A DNA stretch of 64,000 nucleotides from Bacillus dicomae (GTDB lineage Bacteria > Bacillota > Bacilli > Bacillales > Bacillaceae_G). Both the position numbers and the translations under genes were made by a program. The notes beneath the pieces are model-generated. The model saw nothing but the letters and a program-made list of their open reading frames with translations. It searched no databases and was not told where the DNA came from. The DNA is taken from positions 124,001-188,000 of the forward strand of contig NZ_VHIV01000005.1 of the NCBI RefSeq assembly GCF_006494425.1, in the 5' to 3' direction. Positions 49,309-59,243 of the stretch are shown piece by piece; the first letter of the stretch is position 1; the number at the start of each line of letters is the position of its first letter.

Positions 49309-50787
49309 ATGAGTGAAACATTACATAAAAGAAAACCGCCATATTTAATGCTTGTAATCCTTTTTATTGGGGCATTTGTGTCATTTCTAAATAACTCGCT
49401 TTTAAATGTAGCCTTGCCATCAATAATGAAGGATTTAGACATTAAAGATTATTCAACAATCCAGTGGCTTTCTACAGGGTATATGCTTGTAAGTGGTATA
49501 TTAATTCCAGCATCAGCATTTTTAATAACCCGATTCTCCAATAGGAGCTTATTTATTACATCTATGGTGATTTTTATTCTTGGTACGGCCTTAGCAGCTG
49601 TAGCGCCGAACTTTGGTTTATTACTTACTGGCCGGATGGTTCAAGCAACAGGTTCTTCAGTCATGGGGCCTTTGTTAATGAATATTATGCTAGTAAGCTT
49701 TCCAAGAGAAAAAAGGGGAACGGCAATGGGGATTTTTGGATTAGTTATGATTACAGCTCCAGCAATTGGACCGACACTTTCAGGTTATATTGTAGAGTAT
49801 TATGACTGGCGTTTGCTTTTTGAAATGATTTTACCGTTAGCAATCATTAGCTTACTGTTAGGGATTTGGAAATCAGAGAATGTCATGAGACAAAACAAAA
49901 ATGCAAAACTTGATTATTTCTCATTACTATTATCTTCTGTCGGCTTTGGGGGGTTGTTATATGGATTCAGTTCTGCAAGCTCTGATGGCTGGACGAATAA
50001 AGTTGTCGTAACAACCTTAATCGTAGGCGCTATTGCCCTAATTGCTTTCATTATCCGTCAATTAAAAATGAATGAACCGTTATTGGATTTACGTGTTTAT
50101 AAGTACCCCATGTTTGCGCTTGCGTCTGTAATTGCAATTGTCAACGCGGTGGCCATGTTTTCAGGTATGATTTTAACACCAGCTTATGTACAAAACGTCC
50201 GCGGTATTTCACCGCTGAGCTCTGGGCTGATGATGCTTCCAGGTGCTGTAATAATGGGGGTTATGTCACCAATTACAGGTAAATTATTTGATAAATACGG
50301 TCCTCGGATTCTTGGTATAGTAGGACTTTCTATTACAGCCGTTTCAACTTATATGCTGGCAAACCTGCAAATCGACTCTAGTCACACACATATTATTCTT
50401 ATTTACACGCTGCGGATGTTTGGGATGGCGATGGTGATGATGCCACTTATGACAAATGGCCTTAATCAATTGCCAACTCGCTTAAATCCGCACGGTACAG
50501 CTGTTAATAATACAGCTCAACAAGTGTCCGGTTCAATTGGTACTGCTATTCTTGTTACGATTATGAATTCTGTAACAAAAACAAAAGCTGAAAGTCTAAT
50601 GTCTGAATTAGATCCAACAACCTTCACAGAAGCTACGAAGGCAATGTTAACTCAGAAGGCTTTATTATCCGGAATTCAATATTCATTCTATGTAGCGCTT
50701 GGCATGAATGTTGTTGCACTACTATTAGTTTTTTTCGTTAAACGTGTAGATACAAGCCCGGAAGCTGTCGAGAAGTTAAATCGGTAG
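49309..50787 (+). CDS. DHA2 family multidrug exporter (EmrB/LmrB-like)
   Basis: 492-aa, 14-helix MFS exporter of DHA2: FVSFLNNSLLNVALPSIMKDL in helix 1, STIQWLSTGYMLVSGILIP, motif C MITAPAIGPTLSGYIVEYYDWR, and helices in the C-terminal half ending FFVKRVD. Proton-drug antiport is expected. ATG behind AAGGGG. It lies upstream of the P450 gene but a terminator separates them. Confidence 0.92.
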   Translation: MSETLHKRKPPYLMLVILFIGAFVSFLNNSLLNVALPSIMKDLDIKDYSTIQWLSTGYMLVSGILIPASAFLITRFSNRSLFITSMVIFILGTALAAVAPNFGLLLTGRMVQATGSSVMGPLLMNIMLVSFPREKRGTAMGIFGLVMITAPAIGPTLSGYIVEYYDWRLLFEMILPLAIISLLLGIWKSENVMRQNKNAKLDYFSLLLSSVGFGGLLYGFSSASSDGWTNKVVVTTLIVGAIALIAFIIRQLKMNEPLLDLRVYKYPMFALASVIAIVNAVAMFSGMILTPAYVQNVRGISPLSSGLMMLPGAVIMGVMSPITGKLFDKYGPRILGIVGLSITAVSTYMLANLQIDSSHTHIILIYTLRMFGMAMVMMPLMTNGLNQLPTRLNPHGTAVNNTAQQVSGSIGTAILVTIMNSVTKTKAESLMSELDPTTFTEATKAMLTQKALLSGIQYSFYVALGMNVVALLLVFFVKRVDTSPEAVEKLNR

Positions 50788-50923
50788 AGAAGAATAAAAC
50801 TCTATATAATGATTTCTACAAGTTTTTTGCTGTTTAGTTAGACTATGAAGAAATGTAAATTTCTGCTGCTAAGGCGCGGGTATTTAAATTTGGAAAAGAA
50901 TCAGTGAAATAATTATATATAGT

Positions 50924-50957
50924 AAAAAGGATCTGATATTCATATCAGATCCTTTTT
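50924..50957. terminator. Intrinsic terminator after DHA2 exporter gene
   Basis: Perfect 16-bp stem AAAAAGGATCTGATAT (50924-50939) with 50942-50957. Confidence 0.92.
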
Positions 50958-51293
50958 CATTAGCAACACAGTATACTTGCTTATCGTATTTGTTTGAATT
51001 GACATGAAAAACTACTGGTTTTCCCAATACTACAATCTTTCGCTCTCAATTTCTGATAAACATTATAATAATACGCTTCATTTTCATTTAGTATTTTTTC
51101 TGCAAGTTAGAAATCTAAGATCAACAAACAACTTATATTACCAACCTTATAAGCAATATCATAATCGTGAATAGTTAGGGGAAAGATAAATTAAGGTAAT
51201 TAATTACATATTTTTATCCCAGGCGATTCATTGCTATCTTCTTTTTATTGAATGGGATATTTTATTTCATGCTTTTTGAAAGGGTGTTTTTTA
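50958..51293. other. Upstream region of the P450 gene
   Basis: No gene. The dyad GTAATTAATTAC (51196-51207) lies about 90 bp before the P450 start and is a candidate operator. AAAGGGTG (51280-51287) is the ribosome site. No TetR gene (Bm3R1 type) precedes the P450 gene in this window. Confidence 0.4.
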
Positions 51294-54200
51294 ATGGATA
51301 AAAAAGTATCTGCCATTCCTCAGCCGAAAACATATGGATTGCTGGGGAATCTCCCATTAATCGATAAAGATAAACCAACCTTATCTTTTATCAAGATAGC
51401 GGAAGAGTATGGTCCTATTTTTCAAATTCAAACTTTAAGTGATACGATCATTGTCGTTTCTGGACATGAATTGGTAGCAGAAGTCTGTGATGAAACACGG
51501 TTCGATAAAAGTATAGATGGTGCTTTAGCGAAAGTTCGCGCCTTTGCTGGAGACGGATTATTTACAAGCGAGACTCACGAGCCTAACTGGAAAAAAGCTC
51601 ATAATATTTTGATGCCTACATTCAGCCAACGGGCAATGAAAGATTACCATGCCATGATGGTCGATATTGCTGTACAACTCGTTCAAAAATGGGCAAGACT
51701 GAATCCGAATGAAAACGTAGATGTTCCAGAGGATATGACGCGTCTTACATTAGATACAATTGGTCTATGTGGTTTTAATTATCGATTTAATAGCTTTTAT
51801 CGTGAGACCCCTCATCCTTTTATCACGAGCATGAGCCGTGCTCTAGATGAGGCGATGCACCAATTGCAGAGGCTAGATATAGAAGATAAACTCATGTGGA
51901 GAACGAAACGTCAATTTCAACATGATATCCAATCTATGTTTTCTTTAGTAGATAATATTATTGCTGAACGTAAAAGTAGTGGGAATCAGGAAGAAAATGA
52001 TTTACTTTCCCGTATGTTAAATGTGCCAGATCCGGAAACTGGTGAAAAATTAGATGATGAAAATATTCGTTTTCAAATTATCACTTTTTTAATAGCTGGG
52101 CATGAAACAACAAGTGGATTGTTGTCTTTTGCAATCTATTTTTTATTAAAGAATCCAGATAAATTGAAAAAAGCCTATGAAGAAGTAGACCGAGTTTTGA
52201 CAGATCCTACTCCAACATACCAACAAGTTATGAAACTTAAGTATATACGGATGATTTTAAATGAATCACTACGTCTATGGCCTACTGCTCCAGCATTCAG
52301 TCTCTATGCAAAAGAAGATACAGTAATTGGTGGGAAATACCCAATTAAGAAAGGCGAAGATCGTATTTCTGTTCTTATTCCACAGTTACATAGGGATAAA
52401 GACGCGTGGGGAGACAACGTGGAAGAATTCCAACCTGAACGATTTGAAGAGCTAGATAAGGTTCCTCATCACGCTTATAAGCCATTTGGAAATGGTCAAC
52501 GAGCATGTATCGGTATGCAGTTTGCACTTCATGAAGCTACACTCGTAATGGGAATGCTTCTTCAACATTTTGAATTCATTGATTATGAAGACTATCAGCT
52601 GGATGTAAAACAAACATTAACGCTAAAGCCTGGTGATTTTAAAATTAGGATTATACCCCGAAATCAAACTATTAGCCATACTACTGTTCTTGCGCCTACA
52701 GAGGAGAAACTGAAAAACCATGAAATTAAGCAGGAAGTTCAGAAGACTCCTTCTATTATTGGAGCCGATAATCTTTCGCTTCTTGTTCTGTATGGATCGG
52801 ATACAGGGGTAGCAGAAGGTATTGCAAGAGAACTAGCAGATACAGCTAGTTTAGAAGGTGTTCAAACGGAAGTGGCAGCTCTTAACGATCGAATTGGAAG
52901 TCTACCGAAAGAAGGAGCGGTTCTTATTGTAACTTCTTCTTATAATGGAAAGCCACCAAGTAATGCCGGACAGTTTGTGCAGTGGCTGGAGGAATTAAAA
53001 CCGGATGAGCTAAAAGGTGTTCAATACGCAGTTTTTGGTTGTGGAGATCATAATTGGGCTAGTACCTATCAGCGAATTCCAAGATATATTGATGAGCAAA
53101 TGGCTCAAAAAGGAGCAACAAGATTTTCTACACGTGGAGAAGCGGATGCAAGTGGTGATTTCGAGGAACAGCTCGAGCAATGGAAACAAAGTATGTGGTC
53201 TGATGCGATGAAGACATTTGGATTGGAACTTAACAAAAACATTGAGAAAGAACGCAGTACATTAAGTTTACAATTTGTTAGTCGTCTTGGAGGATCTCCT
53301 CTTGCACGAACATATGAAGCAGTTTATGCATCTATACTAGAAAATCGTGAACTTCAATCATCTAGCAGTGAAAGAAGCACGCGACATATTGAAATATCCT
53401 TGCCAGAAGGCGTTACGTATCAAGAAGGTGACCATCTTGGGGTGCTGCCAATTAATAGTGAGAAAAATGTAAACCGGATTTTAAAACGCTTTGGATTAAA
53501 CGGGAAGGATCAAGTCATATTGAGTGCAAGTGGGCGAAGTGTAAATCACATACCTTTAGACAGTCCTGTTCGTTTATATGACCTTCTTAGTTATAGTGTT
53601 GAAGTGCAAGAAGCAGCTACTCGAGCACAAATACGAGAAATGGTGGCATTCACAGCATGCCCTCCTCATAAAAAGGAATTGGAATCATTATTGGAGGAAG
53701 GAGTTTATCATGAACAAATATTAAAGAAACGTATATCAATGTTGGATCTTCTTGAAAAGTATGAGGCTTGTGAAATCCGATTTGAACGCTTTTTAGAACT
53801 TCTTCCTGCGCTCAAACCGCGTTACTATTCTATTTCAAGTTCTCCACTCGTTGCACAGGATCGTCTGAGCATTACGGTTGGTGTTGTGAATGCGCCTGCA
53901 TGGAGCGGGGAAGGGACATATGAAGGAGTTGCTTCTAACTATTTAGCTCAGCGTCAAAATAAAGATGAGATTATTTGTTTCATTCGAACGCCACAATCAA
54001 ACTTTCAATTACCTGAAAATCCAGAGACGCCAATTATTATGGTTGGACCAGGTACTGGAATTGCACCATTCCGTGGATTCTTGCAAGCACGTCGCGTTCA
54101 AAATCAAAAAGGTATGAACTTAGGAGAAGCACATCTATACTTTGGTTGTCGTCATCCTGAAAAGGATTATCTCTATCGTACAGAACTAGAAAATGATGAA

Positions 54201-54491
54201 AGAGATGGGTTAATCTCTTTACACACAGCTTTTTCTCGCCTAGAAGGACATCCTAAAACATATGTACAGCATGTAATAAAAGAAGATAGAATCAATTTAA
54301 TTTCGTTGTTAGATAATGGAGCGCATCTTTATATATGTGGTGATGGAAGTAAAATGGCTCCTGACGTAGAAGATACTCTTTGTCAAGCATATCAAGAAAT
54401 TCACGAAGTCAGTGAACAAGAAGCAAGGGATTGGTTGAATCGTGTGCAAGATGAAGGGCGATATGGAAAAGATGTTTGGGCTGGTATATGA
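51294..54491 (+). CDS. Self-sufficient cytochrome P450/NADPH-P450 reductase (CYP102 type)
   Basis: 1065-aa fusion that hydroxylates fatty acids near the omega end with NADPH and O2 in one polypeptide; the BM3 family, CYP102A5-like in this group. P450 domain to ~470: I-helix AGHETTSG (268-275), ExxR at 324-327, heme ligand Cys405 in [10 protein letters not shown], and Phe90 in GLFTSE at the place of BM3 Phe87. FMN domain from ~500 ([18 protein letters not shown]), then FAD (RYYSISSSP) and NADPH ([13 protein letters not shown]) domains, ending DVWAGI. ATG 51294 behind AAAGGGTG. Single gene. Confidence 0.95.
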   Translation: MDKKVSAIPQPKTYGLLGNLPLIDKDKPTLSFIKIAEEYGPIFQIQTLSDTIIVVSGHELVAEVCDETRFDKSIDGALAKVRAFAGDGLFTSETHEPNWKKAHNILMPTFSQRAMKDYHAMMVDIAVQLVQKWARLNPNENVDVPEDMTRLTLDTIGLCGFNYRFNSFYRETPHPFITSMSRALDEAMHQLQRLDIEDKLMWRTKRQFQHDIQSMFSLVDNIIAERKSSGNQEENDLLSRMLNVPDPETGEKLDDENIRFQIITFLIAGHETTSGLLSFAIYFLLKNPDKLKKAYEEVDRVLTDPTPTYQQVMKLKYIRMILNESLRLWPTAPAFSLYAKEDTVIGGKYPIKKGEDRISVLIPQLHRDKDAWGDNVEEFQPERFEELDKVPHHAYKPFGNGQRACIGMQFALHEATLVMGMLLQHFEFIDYEDYQLDVKQTLTLKPGDFKIRIIPRNQTISHTTVLAPTEEKLKNHEIKQEVQKTPSIIGADNLSLLVLYGSDTGVAEGIARELADTASLEGVQTEVAALNDRIGSLPKEGAVLIVTSSYNGKPPSNAGQFVQWLEELKPDELKGVQYAVFGCGDHNWASTYQRIPRYIDEQMAQKGATRFSTRGEADASGDFEEQLEQWKQSMWSDAMKTFGLELNKNIEKERSTLSLQFVSRLGGSPLARTYEAVYASILENRELQSSSSERSTRHIEISLPEGVTYQEGDHLGVLPINSEKNVNRILKRFGLNGKDQVILSASGRSVNHIPLDSPVRLYDLLSYSVEVQEAATRAQIREMVAFTACPPHKKELESLLEEGVYHEQILKKRISMLDLLEKYEACEIRFERFLELLPALKPRYYSISSSPLVAQDRLSITVGVVNAPAWSGEGTYEGVASNYLAQRQNKDEIICFIRTPQSNFQLPENPETPIIMVGPGTGIAPFRGFLQARRVQNQKGMNLGEAHLYFGCRHPEKDYLYRTELENDERDGLISLHTAFSRLEGHPKTYVQHVIKEDRINLISLLDNGAHLYICGDGSKMAPDVEDTLCQAYQEIHEVSEQEARDWLNRVQDEGRYGKDVWAGI

Positions 54492-54561
54492 ATGTTTCTT
54501 AATTAGATAAGTAATATGTAACGAATGAACTTCTTTCGAATAAGTGAATAATTTATTTATA

Positions 54562-54595
54562 AAAATCCCGTATTTTATATTCAATACGGGATTTT
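54562..54595. terminator. Terminator of P450 gene
   Basis: 13-bp stem AAAATCCCGTATT (54562-54574) with 54583-54595, A- and T-rich ends. Confidence 0.9.
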
Positions 54596-54647
54596 CTTAT
54601 TTTTAATAAGCTGGACTCATACTGTAGAAAAATAAGAGGTAATTCAT

Positions 54648-54693
54648 TTGACAATTAAAATGACCTACTATAATATATATGCCATAGCATATA
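54648..54693 (+). promoter_or_regulatory. Promoter and MarR operator O1
   Basis: TTGACA (54648-54653) with -10 TAATAT (54671-54676) at 17 bp or TATAAT (54669) at 15 bp, followed directly by the dyad TATATGCCATAGCATATA (54676-54693), one change from the perfect palindrome at 55249. Placed to block transcription of the MarR gene. Confidence 0.65.
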
Positions 54694-54725
54694 ATTAATA
54701 AAATGAATACATTCACTGTGAATAA

Positions 54726-54754
54726 TTGACTGGTATGCTATACTCTTTTATATA
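54726..54754 (+). promoter_or_regulatory. Second promoter with half-length MarR operator O2
   Basis: TTGACT (54726-54731), 17 bp, TATATA (54749-54754). The spacer holds GTATGCTATAC (54733-54743), the core of the MarR palindrome. A second, nearer promoter for the MarR gene, probably also autoregulated. Confidence 0.5.
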
Positions 54755-54774
54755 TTAATTTATAGAGGTGATAC

Positions 54775-55194
54775 ATGAACTTACATGATTTAATAGGCTA
54801 TCTTGTTCATCGTACTGATGTGAAAATGACCAATTATTTTACGAAGAAATTAAAACCTTTTGGAGTTACCCCAGAGCAGTGGGGGATTATTAGTGTTCTT
54901 TGTAGCCAAAGAGCCACTACTCAAAAAGAGTTAGCAGAAGCGATTGATAAAGATCAAACTACCGTTGTAAGAATGATACAGTCAATGGAGAGAAAAGGGA
55001 TTGTAAAGAAGGCTTTGAATGACCAAGATAGGCGTTCACATAACCTTTTTTTAACTGAAAAAGGTGACGAGTTAAAGAAAACAATCTTGCCTGTCGTGAC
55101 AGACGCTCACCATTTCGTTACGAGTAATTTGAGCGAAGAAGAGATTAAAGTATTACAATCATTATTAAACAAATTGTATGATACACGCTATTAA
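54775..55194 (+). CDS. MarR family repressor
   Basis: 139-aa winged-helix regulator: NYFTKKLKPFGVTPEQWGIISVL, ATTQKELAEAIDKDQTTVVRMIQSMERKGIV, and the wing KKALNDQDRRSHNLFLTEKG. ATG behind AGAGGTG. Dyads of the form TATATGCTATAGCATATA occur twice before it and twice before the DoxX gene, so it very likely represses itself and that gene. Family members respond to phenols, oxidants or thiol reagents. Confidence 0.9.
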   Translation: MNLHDLIGYLVHRTDVKMTNYFTKKLKPFGVTPEQWGIISVLCSQRATTQKELAEAIDKDQTTVVRMIQSMERKGIVKKALNDQDRRSHNLFLTEKGDELKKTILPVVTDAHHFVTSNLSEEEIKVLQSLLNKLYDTRY

Positions 55195-55196
55195 TA

Positions 55197-55231
55197 TTTG
55201 TTCCTTATTGATGCTATTCATAAGGAACAAA
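55197..55231. terminator. Hairpin after MarR gene
   Basis: TTTGTTCCTTAT (55197-55208) pairs with 55220-55231; the following DNA (CTTTGTTTT) is T-rich. Confidence 0.7.
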
Positions 55232-55248
55232 CTTTGTTTTAGGTATTA

Positions 55249-55266
55249 TATATGCTATAGCATATA
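55249..55266. promoter_or_regulatory. MarR operator O3 (perfect palindrome)
   Basis: TATATGCTATAGCATATA, an exact 18-bp dyad in the MarR-DoxX intergenic region. Confidence 0.75.
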
Positions 55267-55361
55267 ATTCTGTTTTAAGGAATGGTGGAGATATCTTTAT
55301 TTTGTATGATATTTGATTCAGGATTACGTTTTTTCCTAGTACCAGTCAAAATTCCGTATTG

Positions 55362-55379
55362 TATATGCTATAGCATGTA
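55362..55379. promoter_or_regulatory. MarR operator O4
   Basis: TATATGCTATAGCATGTA, one mismatch from O3, 25 bp before the DoxX gene. O3 and O4 are 113 bp apart centre to centre. Confidence 0.75.
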
Positions 55380-55404
55380 AATGTATTAAATAAATAAGAA
55401 AGAT

Positions 55405-55758
55405 GTGATTGTTATTTTAATATTAATCAATGTAGTAAAAGTTGTATTGTTTCTATTCTTTTTAATGACAGGAACGAAAATTATATCTGGGAAAATGGCA
55501 GATGAGTTTAAGCGATTTGGTTTACCTTCGTTTTTTAATTTCTTAACTGGAGCTTTTGAGATTGTAGGAGCGATTGGAATGTTGATAGGAATTTGGTACC
55601 CAATGGCAGCTTTATTAGCAGGATTGCTGTTAGGTGGTACGATGCTTGCAGCTGCATTAACTCTTATTGTACTAGCGAGAGATCCCTTTAAGAAAGCAAT
55701 ACCTGCGCTTGTTTTGTTTGTCCTTAGTTTAGGAGTAAGTTTGTATCATATTTTTTAA
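55405..55758 (+). CDS. DoxX family membrane protein
   Basis: 117-aa, four-helix membrane protein of the DoxX/DoxX-like family: FFLMTGTKIISGKMADEFKRFGLP, FFNFLTGAFEIVGAIGMLIGIWYPMAALLAGLLLGGTM. Relatives assist thiol or quinone redox balance or detoxification. Start GTG 55405 with a weak AAGAAAGA site. Two MarR-type dyads lie directly upstream, making it the prime target of the MarR regulator. Confidence 0.85.
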   Translation: MIVILILINVVKVVLFLFFLMTGTKIISGKMADEFKRFGLPSFFNFLTGAFEIVGAIGMLIGIWYPMAALLAGLLLGGTMLAAALTLIVLARDPFKKAIPALVLFVLSLGVSLYHIF

Positions 55759-55934
55759 ACGTAACCTAAATCCGTTAAACTTACTATTGTTTTGTGATTA
55801 TGTTACAAATAGGGGGATTCTCAAATTAGTGCTTGAATAATAATAGCAATACGAATTTAGACATTACGATCATTCGAATCATAATCAGTAAAAGAATGGG
55901 AAGAATTTTATATTAAAAATAGGAGTGAGTAAAG

Positions 55935-56240
55935 ATGGCATATTTATTACAAGTTGATTTTCCGTTTGAAGGTCCTTTTGGTGAAGAAATGGAAAAAGGA
56001 TTTTGGGATTTAGCAAAAAGTATTAACGAAGAAGAAGGATTCCACTGGAAAATATGGACTGAGAATGAAGAAACAAAAGAAGCTGGAGGCATCTATGTAT
56101 TTGAAGAAAAACAAGATGCTGAAAAATATGCTGAAATGCACAAGAACAGACTTGAAGCAGCTGGTGTTAAAGATATGAGAGTAAGAATTTTTAACATTAA
56201 TGAAAAGTTAACGGAACTGAATCGTGGTTATACGAAATAA
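55935..56240 (+). CDS. YdhR-like monooxygenase family protein
   Basis: 101-aa dimeric alpha-beta barrel protein of the YdhR family: MAYLLQVDFPFEGPFGEEM, EEEGFHWKIWTENEETKEAGGIYVFEE and AEKYAEMHKNRL. Members are putative cofactor-free oxygenases for aromatic compounds. ATG behind AGGAGTGAG, 176 bp after the DoxX gene, possibly the same stress response as the MarR-DoxX unit. Confidence 0.88.
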   Translation: MAYLLQVDFPFEGPFGEEMEKGFWDLAKSINEEEGFHWKIWTENEETKEAGGIYVFEEKQDAEKYAEMHKNRLEAAGVKDMRVRIFNINEKLTELNRGYTK

Positions 56241-56262
56241 TTCCAGCAGTCGGAGCAAGCTT

Positions 56263-56289
56263 AAAAAGGAGGGGATAATCCCCTTCTTT
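56263..56289 (+). terminator. Terminator of ydhR-like gene
   Basis: AAAAAGGAGGGGA pairs with TCCCCTTCTTTTT with one mismatch. Confidence 0.85.
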
Positions 56290-56359
56290 TTTTATTTTTA
56301 AATTGATGGTGAGGGGACTTGCACAAAAAAATCCTTCGCAAAATTTGTGAGAGAAAAGG

Positions 56360-56394
56360 AGAGATAAAGGTATTTTAACCTTATCTCTCTTTTT
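56360..56394. terminator. Second terminator-like hairpin
   Basis: AGAGATAAAGGT (56360-56371) pairs with ACCTTATCTCT (56378-56388) with one bulge, then T4. Confidence 0.7.
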
Positions 56395-56464
56395 CTATAT
56401 TAATTTATTTTCAGGTAAGGAGTTGATTAGTTATTACTATTTATAAGAACGTGAAGAAGTGTTG

Positions 56465-56608
56465 ATGCCAGTTGGAACTGTTGTAAAGGTTGAGGGGGGA
56501 ATCCAAGGAAATATCAGAGATGTGCATGATGATTTGGCGCAGGGTTATGAATCCATCTTCTATGAAATTGTGGGATTATATAAGCATTTATTATCCTGGA
56601 GATTTTAA
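56465..56608 (+). pseudogene. 47-codon fragment, possible DUF4176-like remnant
   Basis: Frame MPVGTVVKVEGGIQGNIRDV continuing HDDLAQGYESIFYEIVGLYKHL. The opening PVGTVVKVEGG resembles the first strand of DUF4176, a family carried near type VII secretion cargo; the remainder is too short and does not follow the family. No strong ribosome site. Probably a truncated gene. Confidence 0.35.
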
Positions 56609-56736
56609 AATAAAACCTACCTAATTATAGAAGTGATTTGAACGTAAGGAAATTGTAAGAAATGCATAAGAAAAAAGAAATTTTTATTGTGTAGGATACA
56701 AATATAAAGAAGCGCAAAAGAGGGAGGATAAATAGG

Positions 56737-56967
56737 ATTTATTTATACGAAAACCAAACTAGTAATAAGCGCATTCTAAATAAAAAAATCATTTATGGTA
56801 CGAACGTACATGTGAAAAAAAGAGGTTTTACCGTTTGTTACGACAGTATGGATAAAGCCAGAATAGTAGTTTATGTGATGTTTGTAATTGAACAATTAAA
56901 AGATGAAATCGATCATTTATCTAAGGAGGAATTTTTCTTATGGAAAATAAATTATCTGGAGTGTTAG
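56737..56967 (+). CDS. 76-aa protein with apparent ATT start
   Basis: An open frame runs from ATT 56737, nine bases after GGGAGG (56722-56727), through IYLYENQTSNKRILNKKI, YGTNVHVKKRGFTVCYDS and VVYVMFVIEQLKDEIDHLSKEEF to TAG at 56967. No ATG, GTG or TTG lies near the ribosome site. Codon use looks coding. Its end overlaps the next gene by 28 bp and contains that gene's AGGAGG, which suggests coupling. Family not recognised. Confidence 0.45.
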   Translation: MYLYENQTSNKRILNKKIIYGTNVHVKKRGFTVCYDSMDKARIVVYVMFVIEQLKDEIDHLSKEEFFLWKINYLEC

Positions 56968-59015
56968 CCGCTACCTTAGCTCTAACGATGAGCCTACCAA
57001 CAGGAGCGATAGCGTCTTCTAGCAGTAAGACTCCGGTTGTATCTAGTCAAGAAGTTGCTAGCAAAGATTTGGAGAAGATTGCTGCAGAGAACGCTGAATT
57101 GCTCACGAAGTCCTATGAGACAACTAGTGTACAGTATGCGCTGATTGATAATGGTAAACTTATTTTGTCGGGGCAGACAGGTAAGAACGACATAGAAGGG
57201 AAAGAACCACTAACTAAAGATACTCTATACGGAATTGGTTCAACCAGTAAAGTATATACGGCTGCGGCTGTTATGAAACTAGTAGACGAAGGAAAAGTTG
57301 ATTTGGATGCTCCTGTTGCCCGCTATATTCCTGATTTCAAAATGAAAGATAAACGATATAAGCGCATTACACCGCGTATGCTGTTGAATCATTCCTCGGG
57401 TTTGCAAGGTTCGACGTTCAATAATGCATTTTTATTTAAAGATAATGATGCTTATGCCCATGATATCTTGTTGCAACAATTGTCCAACCAAAACTTGAAG
57501 GCAGACCCTGGCGCGTTCTCAGTATACTGTAATGACGGTTTTACGCTGGCTGAGATTTTGGTAGAAAGAGTCAGCGGTATGAGTTTTACTGAATTTCTAC
57601 ATCAAAAGTTTATAGAGCCGTTAAAACTGAATCATACGATAACATCGCAAGACAAATGGGAAGACGAAAAGCGGGCTGGACAGTATTCTCCGACATACCA
57701 GGGACAGCTTCCAAGTGAAATGGTAAATCTGATTGGTACTGGAGGAATCTCTTCTACTGCAGAAGATGTGGTGCGATTCTCACAAATATTTATGGGACAG
57801 GGAAAAGAAATTCTCTCTAATAAAGCAGTCAAGGCGATGGAACAAGAAGAATATAAAAAAGGAATGTGGCCGGGAGATAGCGGAAATGTGTTCAACTATG
57901 GTCTTGGCTGGGATAGTGTGAAACTATACCCATTCAGTGAATATGGGATAAAAGCGTTGACTAAGGGTGGGGATACGATACTGCAACATGCTACATTGGT
58001 CGTGCTTCCCGAACAGAAGATGGCAGCAGCTGTATTGTCCTCCGGCGGCAGCAGCATGACAAATCAACTGTTGGCAAACAAATTACTGCTAGCTAGGCTT
58101 AAAGAGAAAGGAACAATTAAGGATATAAAACCAGATAAATCTTTCGGCAAACCAGTCAAGGCTAAAGTGCCTCAAGACGTGGTAAAAAAAGCGGGTTTTT
58201 ATGGAAATAGCCGCAGCCATTTCAAAATAGAAATTACGAAGAAGGGAGAACTGTTTTTACCAACTAAACCGGAAGAAAAATATGTATATACGGCGGATGG
58301 AAGCTTTATAAATGAGAAGGGTACCTCCAAACTTAACTTCGTCACTGAGAAAAATGGAAAAGTTTATTTGAGAGAGAGCGCATATGAGTTATCGCCGGGA
58401 TTGGGGCAAACTGTGCTGACTCAATATTTAGCCCAAAAATTAGAAAACAATGTGTTACCGAAGAAAACAGCTGCTGCATGGGCGAAGCGTGAGGGTGGCA
58501 AGTTCTACCTCGTTAACGAAAAATTTAATTCTATGAACTATCTAGGACAACTAATGCCTCTTAACACACAAATTACGATCAAGGATGGGTATTGGGACGG
58601 CAAAAAAATTACAGGTCCGAATACGGCGACGCATCAAATTCAGATTCCTGTGATGTATGGGCGGGATACGACGGAAGCTCATTTTTATACAGAGAATGGT
58701 ACTGAATATATGGAGATGGCCAGCTTTTTATACGTCAGTGAATCTAACGTAAAATCCCTTGATGCAGGTCAATTATCGAAAGTTACACTGCAAGAAAATG
58801 GGCATGCCAAATGGTTTACGATTCCGCAAACGGCAGCAGGGAAAACGATGACTGTGGAGTTGCCATCAGGAAGTTCATTCGCGGTGTATGATGAAAATGG
58901 AGTATGCGTCAATTTTAGCGTTGTTAGTGATAATAAAAAAGTGAAACTACCAGAGAACGGGACGGTTGTATTTGCTGGCGCACCGAACTCCGAATTTACA
59001 GTCGCATTGAACTAG
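56940..59015 (+). CDS. Large exported serine hydrolase (beta-lactamase-related), atypical composition
   Basis: 691-aa secreted protein: signal peptide (LAATLALTMSLPTGAIAS), class C beta-lactamase-like domain with STSK (residues 101-104), YCN in SVYCNDGF and KGG in ALTKGGDT as the KTG element, then ~300 residues of beta-rich C-terminal domains (from KAKVPQDVVKKAGFYGN). The length and tail match Bacillales/Paenibacillus serine hydrolases of the PbpE type. Base composition is clearly more GC-rich than the neighbours, with codons such as CTG, GGC and GCG common, and IS-end-like motifs follow it. Horizontal gain is likely. ATG behind AAGGAGG. Confidence 0.88.
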   Translation: MENKLSGVLAATLALTMSLPTGAIASSSSKTPVVSSQEVASKDLEKIAAENAELLTKSYETTSVQYALIDNGKLILSGQTGKNDIEGKEPLTKDTLYGIGSTSKVYTAAAVMKLVDEGKVDLDAPVARYIPDFKMKDKRYKRITPRMLLNHSSGLQGSTFNNAFLFKDNDAYAHDILLQQLSNQNLKADPGAFSVYCNDGFTLAEILVERVSGMSFTEFLHQKFIEPLKLNHTITSQDKWEDEKRAGQYSPTYQGQLPSEMVNLIGTGGISSTAEDVVRFSQIFMGQGKEILSNKAVKAMEQEEYKKGMWPGDSGNVFNYGLGWDSVKLYPFSEYGIKALTKGGDTILQHATLVVLPEQKMAAAVLSSGGSSMTNQLLANKLLLARLKEKGTIKDIKPDKSFGKPVKAKVPQDVVKKAGFYGNSRSHFKIEITKKGELFLPTKPEEKYVYTADGSFINEKGTSKLNFVTEKNGKVYLRESAYELSPGLGQTVLTQYLAQKLENNVLPKKTAAAWAKREGGKFYLVNEKFNSMNYLGQLMPLNTQITIKDGYWDGKKITGPNTATHQIQIPVMYGRDTTEAHFYTENGTEYMEMASFLYVSESNVKSLDAGQLSKVTLQENGHAKWFTIPQTAAGKTMTVELPSGSSFAVYDENGVCVNFSVVSDNKKVKLPENGTVVFAGAPNSEFTVALN

Positions 59016-59129
59016 CTACAATTCGGGATAGACTTCAATAAAACAGTGCGACATGGAAAAGATATTTTATTTATATCTTAAGTATTCCCTTAAATGATAT
59101 TACACTTAAATTCTTAGCTTAATAGCAAT

Positions 59130-59158
59130 GGGATAGCACCACATGCCTATCAACCTAG
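59130..59158 (+). repeat. IS-end-like motif, copy C
   Basis: GGGATAGCACCACATGCCTA followed by TCAACCTAG; close to copy A. It is preceded by CTTAGCTTAATAGCAAT (59114-59130), which is the same motif's other end in inverse orientation. Confidence 0.45.
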
Positions 59159-59243
59159 TAAAAATAAATATCCCAAAAATAGTAAAATTGACATCCCTAG
59201 ATTAAAAATGTAAAAAATTATTGTTTAGGGGCTGCATAAAACC

